From Planctomycetales bacterium 10988 (GTDB lineage: Bacteria > Planctomycetota > Planctomycetia > Pirellulales > Pb10988): a DNA stretch of 64,000 nt. The notes under the pieces were generated by a model, which was not told the origin of the DNA, made no database searches, and was given only the letters and a program-made list of their open reading frames with translations. The translations under genes and the position numbers were made by a program. Below, in pieces: positions 36,392 to 45,983 of the stretch; positions within the stretch are counted from its first letter, which is position 1; every line of letters starts with the position of its first letter. The stretch is taken from the NCBI GenBank assembly GCA_009664345.1, contig CP043547.1:4988709-5052708 (forward strand), given 5' to 3'.

Positions 36392-37147
36392 TCAAGAGGC
36401 GTTCGGGGCGGCTTCTTCCTGAAGACTTACCTTCAACGTTTGCATTAGATTGCGTTGGGTCGAGAGGGTATATTCCAGATCAAACCAAACGATTTTCCCT
36501 TCGGAATCCAAGACATAAATCCTTGGAAGATAATCGGTTGCGACTTCCGAATAGAGTTTTTCCTCGGCATCCACCAGCATGGGAAAAGAGGTTTCCGTCC
36601 CTTCCAGGAATGACTTGGCATCTTCCGCTTTCCCGCCAACATAAATCCCGACGACCGAAACGCCCAGGTCTTGGAAACTCCCCGCCACCTTATTCTGAAG
36701 GTCCTGGATCGCTTCTTGCGAGTACATCCCGGTGAGTCCGGCATCGGTCCAGAAAAGGACGACCGTCAGTTTCTCCCCGGTGACGGAACCCCATTCAGTT
36801 TCTTCCCCTTCAAGATTCGGCAAGGTCGCCGTGGGGAACGTGTCTCCGACTTTGACTTTACAACTACTGGCATGCGTGCCGCTGAGTTTCACTTCGGGAA
36901 TCGTAAGTGGTTCCTGTTTCACAGGTTCCGGCTTAGGATCCGGAGTGGTAGGCGTTTCAGCAGTCTCGGGCTCTTCTGCTCCAGGTTCCGTTGGAGTCTC
37001 TTCTTCCGTCTGGGGAACAGGCGGTTGATTCTCTGTATTCGCTTCTTCTTCCGGGTTTTGACAGCCCCCTATTAATAGGAGAAGGCAGCAAAGAATCAGG
37101 GAGTGAGCAAGACTGATCCAAGTTGTGTTCATTTTACCGAGACCCAT
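36392..37147 (-). CDS. thioredoxin-fold lipoprotein lacking the CxxC motif
   Basis: About 251 residues. A lipoprotein signal ends in LLLLIGGC (Cys29), followed by a long Glu/Pro/Thr-rich linker (about 30-90) and a TlpA/AhpC-like domain with KVKVGDTFPTATLPNLEGEE and VVLFWTDAGLTGMYSQEA. In active members the second motif is FWATWCGPC; here both Cys are gone, so no disulfide chemistry is expected. The domain end VDAEEKLYSEVATDYLPRIYVLDSEG still fits redoxins. The start is uncertain between ATG 37147 and ATG 37132; the first supplies a Lys to the signal peptide. Confidence 0.8.
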   Translation of the reverse strand: MGLGKMNTTWISLAHSLILCCLLLLIGGCQNPEEEANTENQPPVPQTEEETPTEPGAEEPETAETPTTPDPKPEPVKQEPLTIPEVKLSGTHASSCKVKVGDTFPTATLPNLEGEETEWGSVTGEKLTVVLFWTDAGLTGMYSQEAIQDLQNKVAGSFQDLGVSVVGIYVGGKAEDAKSFLEGTETSFPMLVDAEEKLYSEVATDYLPRIYVLDSEGKIVWFDLEYTLSTQRNLMQTLKVSLQEEAAPNAS

Positions 37148-37367
37148 ATCAGGACGCTTTCGCTGGGGTTGATGGTAAAGGTGGGAGAATTTCAAAGTCC
37201 GAACTTCACGAAGCGTGAGACTCTTTCATTTGATCTAGGGCAAAGTTAGTGCGTTTTTCCTTTGCCTGTAGCCCACATGGTAGGTACTTCCTAGGAATTG
37301 GGGAAGATGATTCGGAGCATTCCGAGGAGAAAAAGCAAGAAGTTTGGAGAAAAAATTCTCTAGCTTG

Positions 37368-38381
37368 TTATTCTTTTTCCTTCTGCCCCGTTCGGAGAAT
37401 CCGTTCCGCGACTTCTTCACGGCTATCTTCCGCGGTGACCGGCAAGCAGTGGACTTCCGAAAGCCCACGGAACCAGGTCCGTTGGCGTTTGGCAAATTGA
37501 TGGGTGTGGATAATCGTTCGCTCGCGACATTCCTCAAGTGTCCATTTGCCCTCAAGATATTGTAAGACTTCCCGATAGCCCAACGCTTGCTTGGCCGTTC
37601 GGCTGATTTCGATCCCTTGATCTTGCAAGTTTTTCACTTCCTCCAAGAGGCCTCGCTCGAACATCTGATCCACCCGAAGGGCGATCCGTTCGCGGAGTTC
37701 ATCGCGATTTCGGGAGAGCCAAAAGACCCGACATTCCTCTTTCGGATAGGGTTTGTTGAAGTGAGCATGCCAGGAACTGAGCGGCTGTCCGGTCAAGCGA
37801 AAGACTTCAATCGCTCGGACAATTCGACGTAAGTCTTTGATATGAAGTTTTTTAGCAGAATCGGGGTCGATTTCGGACAACTCCCGATGGAGGGTTCCTT
37901 CCCCTTCTGTTTGCTCGCGGGATTCCAATTCCTCCCGAAGTTTCCAATCGGCATCCGGCCCGCCGAAGAAACCTCGCAACATCGTCTTTAGATATAAAGG
38001 AGAACCACCGACAAAGAGTGGCGTCTTTCCACGCTGGAGAAGTTCTTCCCCTTTTTGAATCGCTGCGATCAAGTAATCCGAGACACTATAGTTTTGATCT
38101 GGCGGAACCAAGTCGATTAAATGGTGGGGAACCTTTTGCTGATCGGTTTCACTTGGTTTGGCCGTGCCGATGTTGAGATGCTGATAAACAGCCATCGAAT
38201 CCATCGAGAGAATCTCAGCATTTAGCCGTTCGGCAAGTTCGATCGCTACCGCGGATTTTCCGCTAGCTGTCTCTCCGGTGAGAAACCAACTCTTTGCCAC
38301 CAAACGTTTTCGGGAAAGCGTTCCTTCATCCGAAGCAAAGAGATCGTCTGAGGAAATCGAATTGAAGGGCGAATCATTCAT
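37368..38381 (-). CDS. miaA: tRNA dimethylallyltransferase MiaA
   Basis: A 337-residue MiaA. The P-loop reads TGETASGKS (about 34-42), followed by the substrate motif LSMDSMAVYQHLNIGTAKPS, LFVGGSPLYLKTMLRG and the DLRRIVRAIEVFRLTG block; the C-terminal RQRTWFRGL region is present. It adds a dimethylallyl group to A37 of tRNAs that read U-starting codons. The ATG at 38381 overlaps the stop of the upstream gene by eight bases (ATGAATGA), which implies translational coupling. Confidence 0.95.
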   Translation of the reverse strand: MNDSPFNSISSDDLFASDEGTLSRKRLVAKSWFLTGETASGKSAVAIELAERLNAEILSMDSMAVYQHLNIGTAKPSETDQQKVPHHLIDLVPPDQNYSVSDYLIAAIQKGEELLQRGKTPLFVGGSPLYLKTMLRGFFGGPDADWKLREELESREQTEGEGTLHRELSEIDPDSAKKLHIKDLRRIVRAIEVFRLTGQPLSSWHAHFNKPYPKEECRVFWLSRNRDELRERIALRVDQMFERGLLEEVKNLQDQGIEISRTAKQALGYREVLQYLEGKWTLEECRERTIIHTHQFAKRQRTWFRGLSEVHCLPVTAEDSREEVAERILRTGQKEKE

Positions 38382-38907
38382 CGAGCTTAAATCGATTGGG
38401 AAAGGAAGGATCAGCTGGCCAACGCGGTCCAAGTTGCCAGTTTGATGGAAGTTGCGAACCGGAAGGGGCAATATAAATCCAAACGGCCCCCTCTTGAGGA
38501 GGCAAGGTTTGGACCAAGACGCGGTAATATTCGCTGGCGTTTAAATCTTCCGGGAAGTATTCTTCTAAAGAGTCCAACAAAGGCAAAATAAACGAGGCAT
38601 CCGGAAAGGTCAGAATTTCCCCTTCGACTTCCATCCATTCCGTAGTTTCCGGTATAGCGGTGGAAGAAAAGTTTTCAATGTTCCACGATTGTTGCAATTC
38701 CGCATCGGCCCGATAGTCGAGCGTTCCAAATGCCAAGACGGAAGTTCGAGGAATTTTGAGAATCGGATAGCCGACCGGAAGTTGAAATAGTTGACCACGG
38801 ACTTTGGCAGGCTGGACCGCTTGGACCGTCCGACAGCATCGGGCAAAGTTGCGATACCCCCGCTTCAACGTTCCATAGACAAAGATTTGAACGGGTGCGT
38901 TCGCCAT
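38374..38907 (-). CDS. gamma-glutamylcyclotransferase-like protein (AIG2/GGCT fold)
   Basis: A 177-residue protein of the GGCT/AIG2 fold. The N-terminal FVYGTLKRGYRN (residues 9-20) matches the substrate-binding YGSLxxG motif, and PVGYPIL and the acidic LDSLEEYFPEDL block, which carries the catalytic Glu region, follow. Family members act on gamma-glutamyl amines or related compounds; the substrate cannot be told. The C-terminal tail is Pro-rich. ATG 38907 is preferred to the TTG three codons upstream. It overlaps miaA at its end and is separated from the next upstream gene by a terminator. Confidence 0.82.
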   Translation of the reverse strand: MANAPVQIFVYGTLKRGYRNFARCCRTVQAVQPAKVRGQLFQLPVGYPILKIPRTSVLAFGTLDYRADAELQQSWNIENFSSTAIPETTEWMEVEGEILTFPDASFILPLLDSLEEYFPEDLNASEYYRVLVQTLPPQEGAVWIYIAPSGSQLPSNWQLGPRWPADPSFPNRFKLDE

Positions 38908-38939
38908 GGCCACCAACCCTTGGGAGAATGTAGGTGGGA

Positions 38940-38981
38940 AAAGAAAACGCCCAAGGTTCTGGGAGTTCCAAAACCTGGGCG
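38940..38981 (-). terminator. rho-independent terminator after the 117-residue protein gene
   Basis: Read on the minus strand, CGCCCAGGTT pairs (one bulge) with AACCTTGGGCG and TTTTCTTTT follows. It ends the transcript from 39362. Confidence 0.8.
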
Positions 38982-39008
38982 GTTATCTTTCGTTCGAAGG
39001 ATTGACCC

Positions 39009-39362
39009 TTAAGCCGAGGCGTTGGGTGCTTTGGCTTCGAGTTGGGCAATCCGGTCGATTAAACGTTCTCGTTCTCGCAGAAGCCATTCCCGTTCACTCA
39101 GTAAACTAGGGATATCTTCTCGCGATCGGGTGATCATGTCGGCCACTTCCGGAGATCGTGCCCAAGCAACAACTTGGCCCCCTTCAGTAATGCGGATGGC
39201 GGAACCGAGTTGCGAGATAAATTTCGCATCCTCTTCTCGCTTCACCCAGGCGACAGTCCCAGGTTTTCCTTCAATGCGAATCGCGAAGGAATAGCCGTTG
39301 GGCGAGCCTTCACCAGGCTTACAGTAATCCCAACGCTCAATACGTGCTACATCAGTTGTCAT
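39009..39362 (-). CDS. hypothetical protein with C-terminal coiled coil
   Basis: A 117-residue cytoplasmic protein with no recognised family. Residues 1-75 look like a small alpha/beta domain (WDYCKPGEGSPNGYSFAIRI, then VAWVKREEDAKFISQLGSAI), and the rest is a helix rich in Arg/Glu/Leu (LLSEREWLLRERERLIDRIA). The ATG at 39362 starts the frame. Its own terminator follows. Function unknown. Confidence 0.65.
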   Translation of the reverse strand: MTTDVARIERWDYCKPGEGSPNGYSFAIRIEGKPGTVAWVKREEDAKFISQLGSAIRITEGGQVVAWARSPEVADMITRSREDIPSLLSEREWLLRERERLIDRIAQLEAKAPNASA

Positions 39363-40073
39363 GTTGCAATCCCTTTGGCAATGTTACCAACGGGGAAGAA
39401 TTTCAAAAAAACAATACGAAACGGTAGAGATTTCTCGCAGCGGTTTAGGGAATGAACTCCAAACCGAAAGAGAAAGGAGCAATTCAAAGTGTTGCATTTG
39501 TGCGACAGATTCAAGGGACTTTGAATTCCATCATCGAGGGGAAGTTCGGTGTGAACAACCAAGGGGGTGTTGTCGATTCGACAACAATTCGCGACTTTTC
39601 GACCAAAAGAGACTTCTGAAAACTAAGCGTCCAAAGAGGTCACATACCTGAGTATAATCAATCAGGTTAGAAATCCTAGCACCTCCTTCAGATGAAGATA
39701 AATTCGAAAACTGAGTCAGGCTTAGGAAAGTGGTGTCTTCGAAGGACCACTTCCGATCGAAAGCGTCGTGAGGAATGTCATTTCTTGAGGGTGTCTCAAA
39801 CCCCGAAATCTAAGATAACGCATCAGAGACTCTAAATGCGAGTAATTTTCCAAATCTTTTCAAAAAAAACGAAAATCACGATCTTTAGGGGGAAATTTAA
39901 GGAACACAATCCCTAGACTTCGCATCGTCTTTACAGACGCCCGAAGAGCATTTGTCCCAAATTCGCAACAATACCAAAGAAATCGGCGTGGTAAGACCCA
40001 TCAGTGAAAATCAATTTGAGTTAACCCTATTTTACTCACTAGTCGGCATTCGGCCAAGCTTTTCCTTTGAAAG

Positions 40074-40091
40074 TTGTGACAAATTTCACAA
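40074..40091. promoter_or_regulatory. CRP/FNR-like operator
   Basis: TTGTGACAAATTTCACAA has perfect TTGTGA half-sites six bases apart, the E. coli CRP consensus core (TGTGA-N6-TCACA). It lies about 335 bases before the ATPase gene, on the side that can control it. Confidence 0.5.
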
Positions 40092-40187
40092 ATTAACTCT
40101 CAAAAAGAAAAGGTGACCGATAGAACTTGTCTAAAATGAATTCCCTAGTTTCACAACCCCTCTATCAAGGGGAAGGATTCGGAAAAT

Positions 40188-40330
40188 AGGTTTCAGGGTC
40201 CAGGTTTCGGGATTAAGGGGGAACCTTTCTCCAGGTTGGCACCCTTTCACAATAAATAATCAATCGTGAGAAAAATTCGTATCCACAATCTCGGACAAGT
40301 CTCCACCCCAAATCCTGAACCCTGAAACCT
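40188..40330. repeat. inverted repeat pair with a 109-base spacer
   Basis: AGGTTTCAGGGTCCAGG (40188-40204) and CCTGAACCCTGAAACCT (40314-40330) are inverted copies with 16 of 17 bases matching. They lie just before the ATPase gene. The type resembles the G/C-rich pair after the same gene. Confidence 0.65.
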
Positions 40331-40426
40331 AACTCCTCGCCTTTGCCCTACGAGCCCCTATAATCAGAAGATACATCTCAACTTGGAACAACTCCTTGAA
40401 ATTCCCATATTAGCGATTGAGGATTT

Positions 40427-41842
40427 ATGTCTTCGAATGGAAAACCGACCCAGTTGGCGGGTCTGCGAGAAAGCGGTTGGAAGTCGCGTTCGGTCAAACA
40501 AGAAATCTACGATAATCTGCTCAAGAAACTGAGTCGGGAGGAGGACCTCTTTCCAGGGATCTTGGGTTATGAAGATACCGTCGTGCCAGATATTATTAAT
40601 GGCGTCCTGGCGAAGCATGATATGCTTTTCCTCGGGGAAAAGGGGCAAGGCAAAAGTCGAATGATGCGGCAGATCGCCTCCTTTCTCGATGAAGAAATTC
40701 CTTATCTCGATTTGCCCGGTTGTCCAGTTCACGAAGACCCTTTTCATCCGATTACCCGGCAAGGCAAAGAATTGGTCGCTACTACGGCGGAAGAAGAAAT
40801 CCCCATTGCTTGGTGGAAACGCGAAGATCGATATGCTGAGCGTTTGGCACCGGGGACGAAGTTTGCCGATGTGATCGGTGAAATCGACCCGGCGAAATTG
40901 GCCGCGGGGACGAGCATGAGTGCGGAAGAGGCTTTGCACTTCGGACTCATTCCGCGGATGCATCGTGGCATCTTTGCGATGAACGAACTCCCTGACCTCG
41001 ACGAGATGGTGCAAACGGGGCTGTTTAATATCCTCGAAGAACGGGATGTCCAAATCCGCGGCTATCCGATTTCGTTCGATCTCGATGTGTTCTTGCTTTT
41101 TTCGGCCAATCCCGCCACTTACAACCGGAGTGGCAAGGTCATCCCACAGTTGAAAGACCGGATCGGTTCGACGATTCAAACCCATTACCCACGTGAACGC
41201 GATACCGGCATTCAGATCATGGAGCAAGAGGCCGCCGTGGAACTCGATGGGGAGTTTCCGGTGATTATTCCTTATTTCATGCGGGAAGTCGTCGAGCAGA
41301 TGAGCGTGGAAGCCCGCAAAAGTAAATACGTCGATCAACAATCCGGGGTGAGTGCCCGTTTTAGTATTGCCAATTATCGCATTATGATTGCCAACGCCCG
41401 ACAGCGAGCGGCTCGGCTGAATGAAAAACCGGCCGTTCCGCGGATCAGTGATTTGTCGCATGCTTATGCTTCGAGTGTGGGGAAGCTGGAACTCGACCTG
41501 ATGGGCAGCCACCAGATGACCGAGCGGCAAGTCCTCGAATTCATTCAAGCTCAAGCTATTAAAACGGTCTTCGAAGAGTATATCGACAAGCACGGTCTGG
41601 AAGAGATCGCCCATATTTTCGAATCGGGAATCCGCATCGAGGTTGGCGATATGCTCCCTTCGTCGGACTATGCCGATCGCTTGCGTCGCGTGCCACCGGC
41701 TTGGGAAAAAGCCTTCGAGGTCAATGCCTCGACCGATCCGGCGATGCGTGCCTCTTGTGTGGAATTTGTCTTGGCCGGCCTTCATGCGACGGATCGGATT
41801 TCGCGAGCCTCCCGCTTCGGAAGAATCACGTACGATACGTAA
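40427..41842 (+). CDS. MoxR/magnesium-chelatase-like AAA+ ATPase
   Basis: A 471-residue AAA+ protein of the MoxR / ChlI type. Walker A is GEKGQGKS (about residues 69-76). Walker B is in [12 protein letters not shown] and sensor 1 in [14 protein letters not shown]. The C-terminal lid includes [22 protein letters not shown]. Such ATPases work with von Willebrand factor A partners to remodel or metallate proteins, and a VWA gene follows after 164 bases, so the two probably form a system. GAGGATTT precedes the ATG at 40427. It is flanked on both sides by inverted repeat pairs. The substrate is not known. Confidence 0.88.
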   Translation: MSSNGKPTQLAGLRESGWKSRSVKQEIYDNLLKKLSREEDLFPGILGYEDTVVPDIINGVLAKHDMLFLGEKGQGKSRMMRQIASFLDEEIPYLDLPGCPVHEDPFHPITRQGKELVATTAEEEIPIAWWKREDRYAERLAPGTKFADVIGEIDPAKLAAGTSMSAEEALHFGLIPRMHRGIFAMNELPDLDEMVQTGLFNILEERDVQIRGYPISFDLDVFLLFSANPATYNRSGKVIPQLKDRIGSTIQTHYPRERDTGIQIMEQEAAVELDGEFPVIIPYFMREVVEQMSVEARKSKYVDQQSGVSARFSIANYRIMIANARQRAARLNEKPAVPRISDLSHAYASSVGKLELDLMGSHQMTERQVLEFIQAQAIKTVFEEYIDKHGLEEIAHIFESGIRIEVGDMLPSSDYADRLRRVPPAWEKAFEVNASTDPAMRASCVEFVLAGLHATDRISRASRFGRITYDT

Positions 41843-41847
41843 GGGAC

Positions 41848-41996
41848 GAGGGGTTAGGGATGAGGGACGAGATGCTTGCAACGAACCTCGTTCGGGAAGG
41901 ATGCCCTTCTAATACCCAAAAGTACTTTTTGATTTTCGATCAAAGAAGATTTTCATGATCATTCTCTCGCCCCTCGCCCCTGACCTCTAACCCCTC
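41848..41996. repeat. inverted repeat pair with a 101-base spacer
   Basis: A 24-base G-rich arm (41848-41871, starts GAGGGGTTAGGG) and a C-rich arm (41973-41996, ends CTAACCCCTC) match as inverted copies at 20 of 24 positions. They occupy the space between the ATPase and VWA genes. A related pair lies at 6061 and 6577. Confidence 0.7.
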
Positions 41997-42006
41997 AGGA
42001 TATCTC

Positions 42007-43704
42007 ATGCAACGTCGACCCTTGGGTGGAGTGATCCATACCTATCAAAAATACAACCCTCGCGATTTTCCCAGCCCGACGCAGGAGCCGCCGGATTTGG
42101 TCTCGTCGGCCTTTGATCACATGTTACAATTCGGCAGCATGCGCGAGTTGACCGAGGAAGAACTTGCCAAAGCGATTCGTATCGATCCGAGTCAAATCGG
42201 GAAACTCGGTCCGAGTCTCGATGCCCTGCGGCAGATGCTTGAAGATCGCAAACGCAAAATCTTGGAGACGTACGAAACCAAGAAAGTTCAAAAGAAAGCC
42301 AAGAACAAATTTCATCAGGAGGCGAAAGAATTACGGCCTCCTCGTGAATTGAAAAAGGCTTACAAGCGGGCGGTGCAAGAAGAACAGATCTATGACTTGG
42401 AACAGATCTGGTATCGTTCGGAACGCGATGCTCCGGATTTCTCTCGAGGAATTTTGCAACTGATGACGGACTTGGGCAATCTTTACCAAGTCGATGAGCT
42501 GGCCGCGAATTACTTTTTCACCGGGAATCAATCGATGACGATCCCGGAAGCGTTACAGATTAAGGAAGAACTCGAAAAGATCGATGAGTTGCTCAAGCAA
42601 CTGGAGGAAGCCGCGGAGACCGCACAGATCGGCATCATCGATATGGATATGCTCTCGGAATTTGCCGAGCCGAGTGACATCGATGAACTAAGCGAACTAC
42701 AACAACAGGTGCAAAACTACCTCCGCGAGATCGCCGAACAACAAGGACTCGAACAAAAAGACGGGCAATATCAACTCACTCCCAAAGCGATGCGGGTTTT
42801 TCAAGGGCATTTGCTGCAAGAGATTTTCAGTGAAATGCAGTCTTCCCGCAGTGGTCGGCATGAAGGCCCGATCGTCGGCGAAGGGGCGGTCGAAATGCAG
42901 GAAACGAAGGAATATGAATTCGGCGATTCGATTGCACATCTCGATATGCCGGCGTCGATGGTGAATGCCTTGTTGCGAAATGGCCCTGGTCTTCCGGTGC
43001 GAATGAAGTCGGAAGATATGGTTGTTCATCGGACGCGAAATCACCCCAAGTGTGCTACCACGGTCTTGCTCGACATGAGTGGATCGATGCGTTACGGCGG
43101 GCTGTATATGCATGTCAAACGGATGGGAATCGCGCTCGATGGTCTCATTCGCCGGGAGTATCCAGGGGACTTTTTGCAGTTCATCGAAATCTATAGCCTG
43201 CCGAAGCCGCGTCACATTTCCGAACTCCCTGAGTTGATGCCGAAGATGGTCACGCTCTTTGATCCTTGGGTGCGAATCAAAGCGGATATGAGTCGGCCGG
43301 ATGTTTCCGAAGCGATGATCCCGCCGCACTTCACCAATATTCAACGAGCCATGCAGATGGGGCGGCAGTATCTTACCAATCAAGATACGCCCAATCGCCA
43401 GATGGTTTTGATCACCGATGGCCTGCCGACAGCCCACTTTGAAGGAGAGACGTTGTTTCTTCTTTACCCGCCCGATCCGCAAACGGAAGAGGCCACCATG
43501 CGAGAAGCGCGGATGTGTGCCAAAGAGGGAATTACGATCAACCTCTTTTTGTTACAAACCTGGAATCAGAGCGAAGAAGATGTTCGGTTCGCTTATCGCT
43601 TGGCGGAAACCACGCAAGGCCGAGTCTTTTTCTGTGCGGGGCAGAACCTCGATCGCTTCGTGTTGCACGATTATGTAAACCGCAGAAAGCGAATCATCAG
43701 CTAA
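42007..43704 (+). CDS. VWA (CoxE/ChlD-like) partner of the MoxR-like ATPase
   Basis: A 565-residue protein. The N-terminal half is helical and charged (about 50-310), and the C-terminal part is a VWA domain with the MIDAS motif LLDMSGSMRYGG (about 357-368) and the later MVLITDGLPTAHFEG block. The match to ChlD/CoxE-type adaptors and its place after the AAA+ ATPase suggest a two-part chaperone-like complex. The ATG at 42007 is six bases after CAGGATA, a weak ribosome site. The target is unknown. Confidence 0.85.
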   Translation: MQRRPLGGVIHTYQKYNPRDFPSPTQEPPDLVSSAFDHMLQFGSMRELTEEELAKAIRIDPSQIGKLGPSLDALRQMLEDRKRKILETYETKKVQKKAKNKFHQEAKELRPPRELKKAYKRAVQEEQIYDLEQIWYRSERDAPDFSRGILQLMTDLGNLYQVDELAANYFFTGNQSMTIPEALQIKEELEKIDELLKQLEEAAETAQIGIIDMDMLSEFAEPSDIDELSELQQQVQNYLREIAEQQGLEQKDGQYQLTPKAMRVFQGHLLQEIFSEMQSSRSGRHEGPIVGEGAVEMQETKEYEFGDSIAHLDMPASMVNALLRNGPGLPVRMKSEDMVVHRTRNHPKCATTVLLDMSGSMRYGGLYMHVKRMGIALDGLIRREYPGDFLQFIEIYSLPKPRHISELPELMPKMVTLFDPWVRIKADMSRPDVSEAMIPPHFTNIQRAMQMGRQYLTNQDTPNRQMVLITDGLPTAHFEGETLFLLYPPDPQTEEATMREARMCAKEGITINLFLLQTWNQSEEDVRFAYRLAETTQGRVFFCAGQNLDRFVLHDYVNRRKRIIS

Positions 43705-43952
43705 TTTTTTATGGAAAGGCTGTCCCGAATTTGAAACCTTTTGGCAAGCAGAAGGGTAGAGAATCATCCTGGCGTTGTTTTTCTCACGCGAAGAACTTTC
43801 AACAAGTCCGGGTCTGGTTTCCCGCTGGAATTCCGCTACAACCATAAGAGAGTATCTTGTCCGATTATTTACCCTAATCGGCGAAATAATACTCCTTTAT
43901 TATCCATCCCTTTTATCTTCGATCTCAATTTCAAATTTTGGGAGGACCTCTG

Positions 43953-45713
43953 GTGAGGCAATATGTACTTCCGATGTTGTTCAGCGGTTTGGTCGGGCTG
44001 ACGCTCTGTTCGCCTGCTGCGGCACAACTCAAGCCGATCGTGCTTTTTTCAACTTCGCCCATGCAAGAACTTTTGGCGGATGGGGAATATGTCGACGAGT
44101 TGGTAAGCGAACAAAAGCAAGCCCTCTGGCCGCAAGCCCCGGCTTTTTTGCAAGGCATCGATCTGACCAAGCCGATCGGTGGCGGGATCTTCACCGATGC
44201 CGGTGGCTTCGCGATTAAGCCGATTGGATTCATTCCAGTCAGCAATTTCGAGCAAGCCGTCAACCGAGCCGGCATCTTTGTCGGGGGTGCCCAAGATGGC
44301 ACGAATGGAATTAAGATCGTCGGTCCCGTCCATATTAAAAAGCAAGAGGGTTATGCCTTCTTGGCTCAAGATGAAGCAACGCTTTCGGAACTTCCGACGC
44401 CGGAAAAAGTCCTCGGCGGCTTCGAACAAAATTACGATTTGTCGCTGACCGTCTTCCTGGAGAATCTGCCTCCACAACTCAAGATGATTGGGTTGGGCAT
44501 GCTACGTCAAAGCATCGACGAAAGTACCAAACAGCTGGATGACGAATCGGACGAGCAATTCAAACTCCGCAAGGAGATGACGCAACAGCAACTCGATTCC
44601 ATGACCAAAACCCTGGAGCAATTGGAAACGATTTCTATTGGCATCTCGATCGATCAGTCCAACAAACAACTGATGATTGACTATATGGTCAAGGCGTTGC
44701 CGGGTACGGACATGGCTGAGATGTATGGCCAAATGGCGACCGCCAAATCGCGATTCAGTTCCATGTTGCATGACGATGCGGTCTTCTCCATGAATTCCGC
44801 CGTCGAGGTCAATGATCCCGAACAGATTGAACAGACCGTTCTGCAAATCGAAAGTGGCCGGGAAGAAATCTTGGCGGAAATTGAAGAGAGCGACAAAATT
44901 CAAACGGATGAAGATCGTCAAGCCTTTAAGGAACTCGTTCGCGAAGGCTCCGAACTTTTCATCGCTTTCATCAAACAAGGCTCGACCGATTTCGCCGTGA
45001 CGACTTTGCAAGCGAGTGACAAGTCTTTCCAAACGTACGGCGGCGTCTATTGCGAAGAAGCCCGCGAAGTGGAAGCCTATGTCAAAAAGCTGGTGAAGAT
45101 GGAACCGACCTTCCGACGTTATGCCAAAGCGGAAGCCGAGGAAGAAGGGCGAGAAGCCGATTTCCCGGAAATTGATGTGAACCTCGATTCGGAAACTTTC
45201 TCCGGGGCGACCATTCACGAAATCTCCTTCCCGCCTTCGACCAAGGAAAAAGTCCGCGAAGTCGTGCAAGCCCTGATGGGTCCCGATCCCAAGTTCTATT
45301 TGGCTTTTGCCGAAAATGGAATCTGGTTCGCTTCGGGAAGTGGTGTCTCGGATGCCTTGAAATCCTTGATCAAAACGACCCAAAGCGATGAAATGAAGGA
45401 AGTCTCTCCTTTCCAATTGACGGTCAAAACGGCCCCTGTCGCGGAACGCATCTTGTATCTCGATCAGTTTTCCGAAGAAGAAGATGCCGACCCGGAAGTG
45501 ACCCAAAAGATCATGGAACAACTCCCGGAAGATGGCGGCCTCGTCAAGATCACCACGAAACCGGCTGAAGGCGGCCTGCTTTATCGCACGACCGCTTCGG
45601 AGGAAGTCGTCTCTTTTGTCGCCTATGTCGCTCGAACGATTAGTGAGAAAATGGGCGAAGCGATGGAAGAAGTGGGAGACGAAATTGAAGCCGATGACTT
45701 CGACAACTTTTAA
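43953..45713 (+). CDS. large secreted protein of unknown function
   Basis: A 586-residue protein with a clear signal peptide ending in SPAAAQ (about residue 25) and no other membrane segment. The mature part is acidic, Glu/Lys-rich in the middle (about 190-330), with recurring alpha/beta-like stretches, and the very end is acidic (GDEIEADDFDNF). I do not recognise a family. The layout resembles secreted planctomycete proteins of unknown role. GTG 43953 is preferred because GGGAGG lies eight bases upstream. A terminator follows. Confidence 0.8.
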   Translation: MRQYVLPMLFSGLVGLTLCSPAAAQLKPIVLFSTSPMQELLADGEYVDELVSEQKQALWPQAPAFLQGIDLTKPIGGGIFTDAGGFAIKPIGFIPVSNFEQAVNRAGIFVGGAQDGTNGIKIVGPVHIKKQEGYAFLAQDEATLSELPTPEKVLGGFEQNYDLSLTVFLENLPPQLKMIGLGMLRQSIDESTKQLDDESDEQFKLRKEMTQQQLDSMTKTLEQLETISIGISIDQSNKQLMIDYMVKALPGTDMAEMYGQMATAKSRFSSMLHDDAVFSMNSAVEVNDPEQIEQTVLQIESGREEILAEIEESDKIQTDEDRQAFKELVREGSELFIAFIKQGSTDFAVTTLQASDKSFQTYGGVYCEEAREVEAYVKKLVKMEPTFRRYAKAEAEEEGREADFPEIDVNLDSETFSGATIHEISFPPSTKEKVREVVQALMGPDPKFYLAFAENGIWFASGSGVSDALKSLIKTTQSDEMKEVSPFQLTVKTAPVAERILYLDQFSEEEDADPEVTQKIMEQLPEDGGLVKITTKPAEGGLLYRTTASEEVVSFVAYVARTISEKMGEAMEEVGDEIEADDFDNF

Positions 45714-45759
45714 ATACTCTGACTGAATTCGCCTCGATTTTGAAGCGAGAATACCTAAG

Positions 45760-45796
45760 GGCTGGCAAAGATTCTTCTTTCTTTGTCAGCCTTTTT
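45760..45796 (+). terminator. rho-independent terminator after the secreted protein gene
   Basis: GGCTGGCAAAG (45760-45770) pairs with CTTTGTCAGCC (45781-45791) with one wobble, loop of ten, then TTTTTC. Confidence 0.88.
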
Positions 45797-45983
45797 CTTT
45801 ATGGGTTCGGCATTGGTAGTTACAATAAACAATGTTACGTCCTTCATTTCGAGACAGGGATTGGCTATCATGATAAACAGTAAGGCAATGAGCTATAATC
45901 TTACATGACCTTACTCTCTATTCCCTTGGAATAGTCAATCCTCATAAGAGTTGCGAACGCCGATCCCGGAGGATCTCTCGCGA

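Larger units (their letters stand above)
39363..40426. other. long intergenic region with a CRP-type palindrome and inverted repeats
   Basis: About 1060 bases without a believable gene. It contains the palindrome at 40074-40091 and an inverted repeat pair at 40188-40330, both listed, before the ATPase gene. No -35/-10 pair was convincing. Confidence 0.5.

Noticed and set aside
40364-41881. A 505-codon antisense frame over the MoxR-like ATPase gene
   Set aside because: The plus-strand frame encodes a clear AAA+ protein; the antisense product is His/Arg/Phe-rich with no family features, as expected of a mirror frame.
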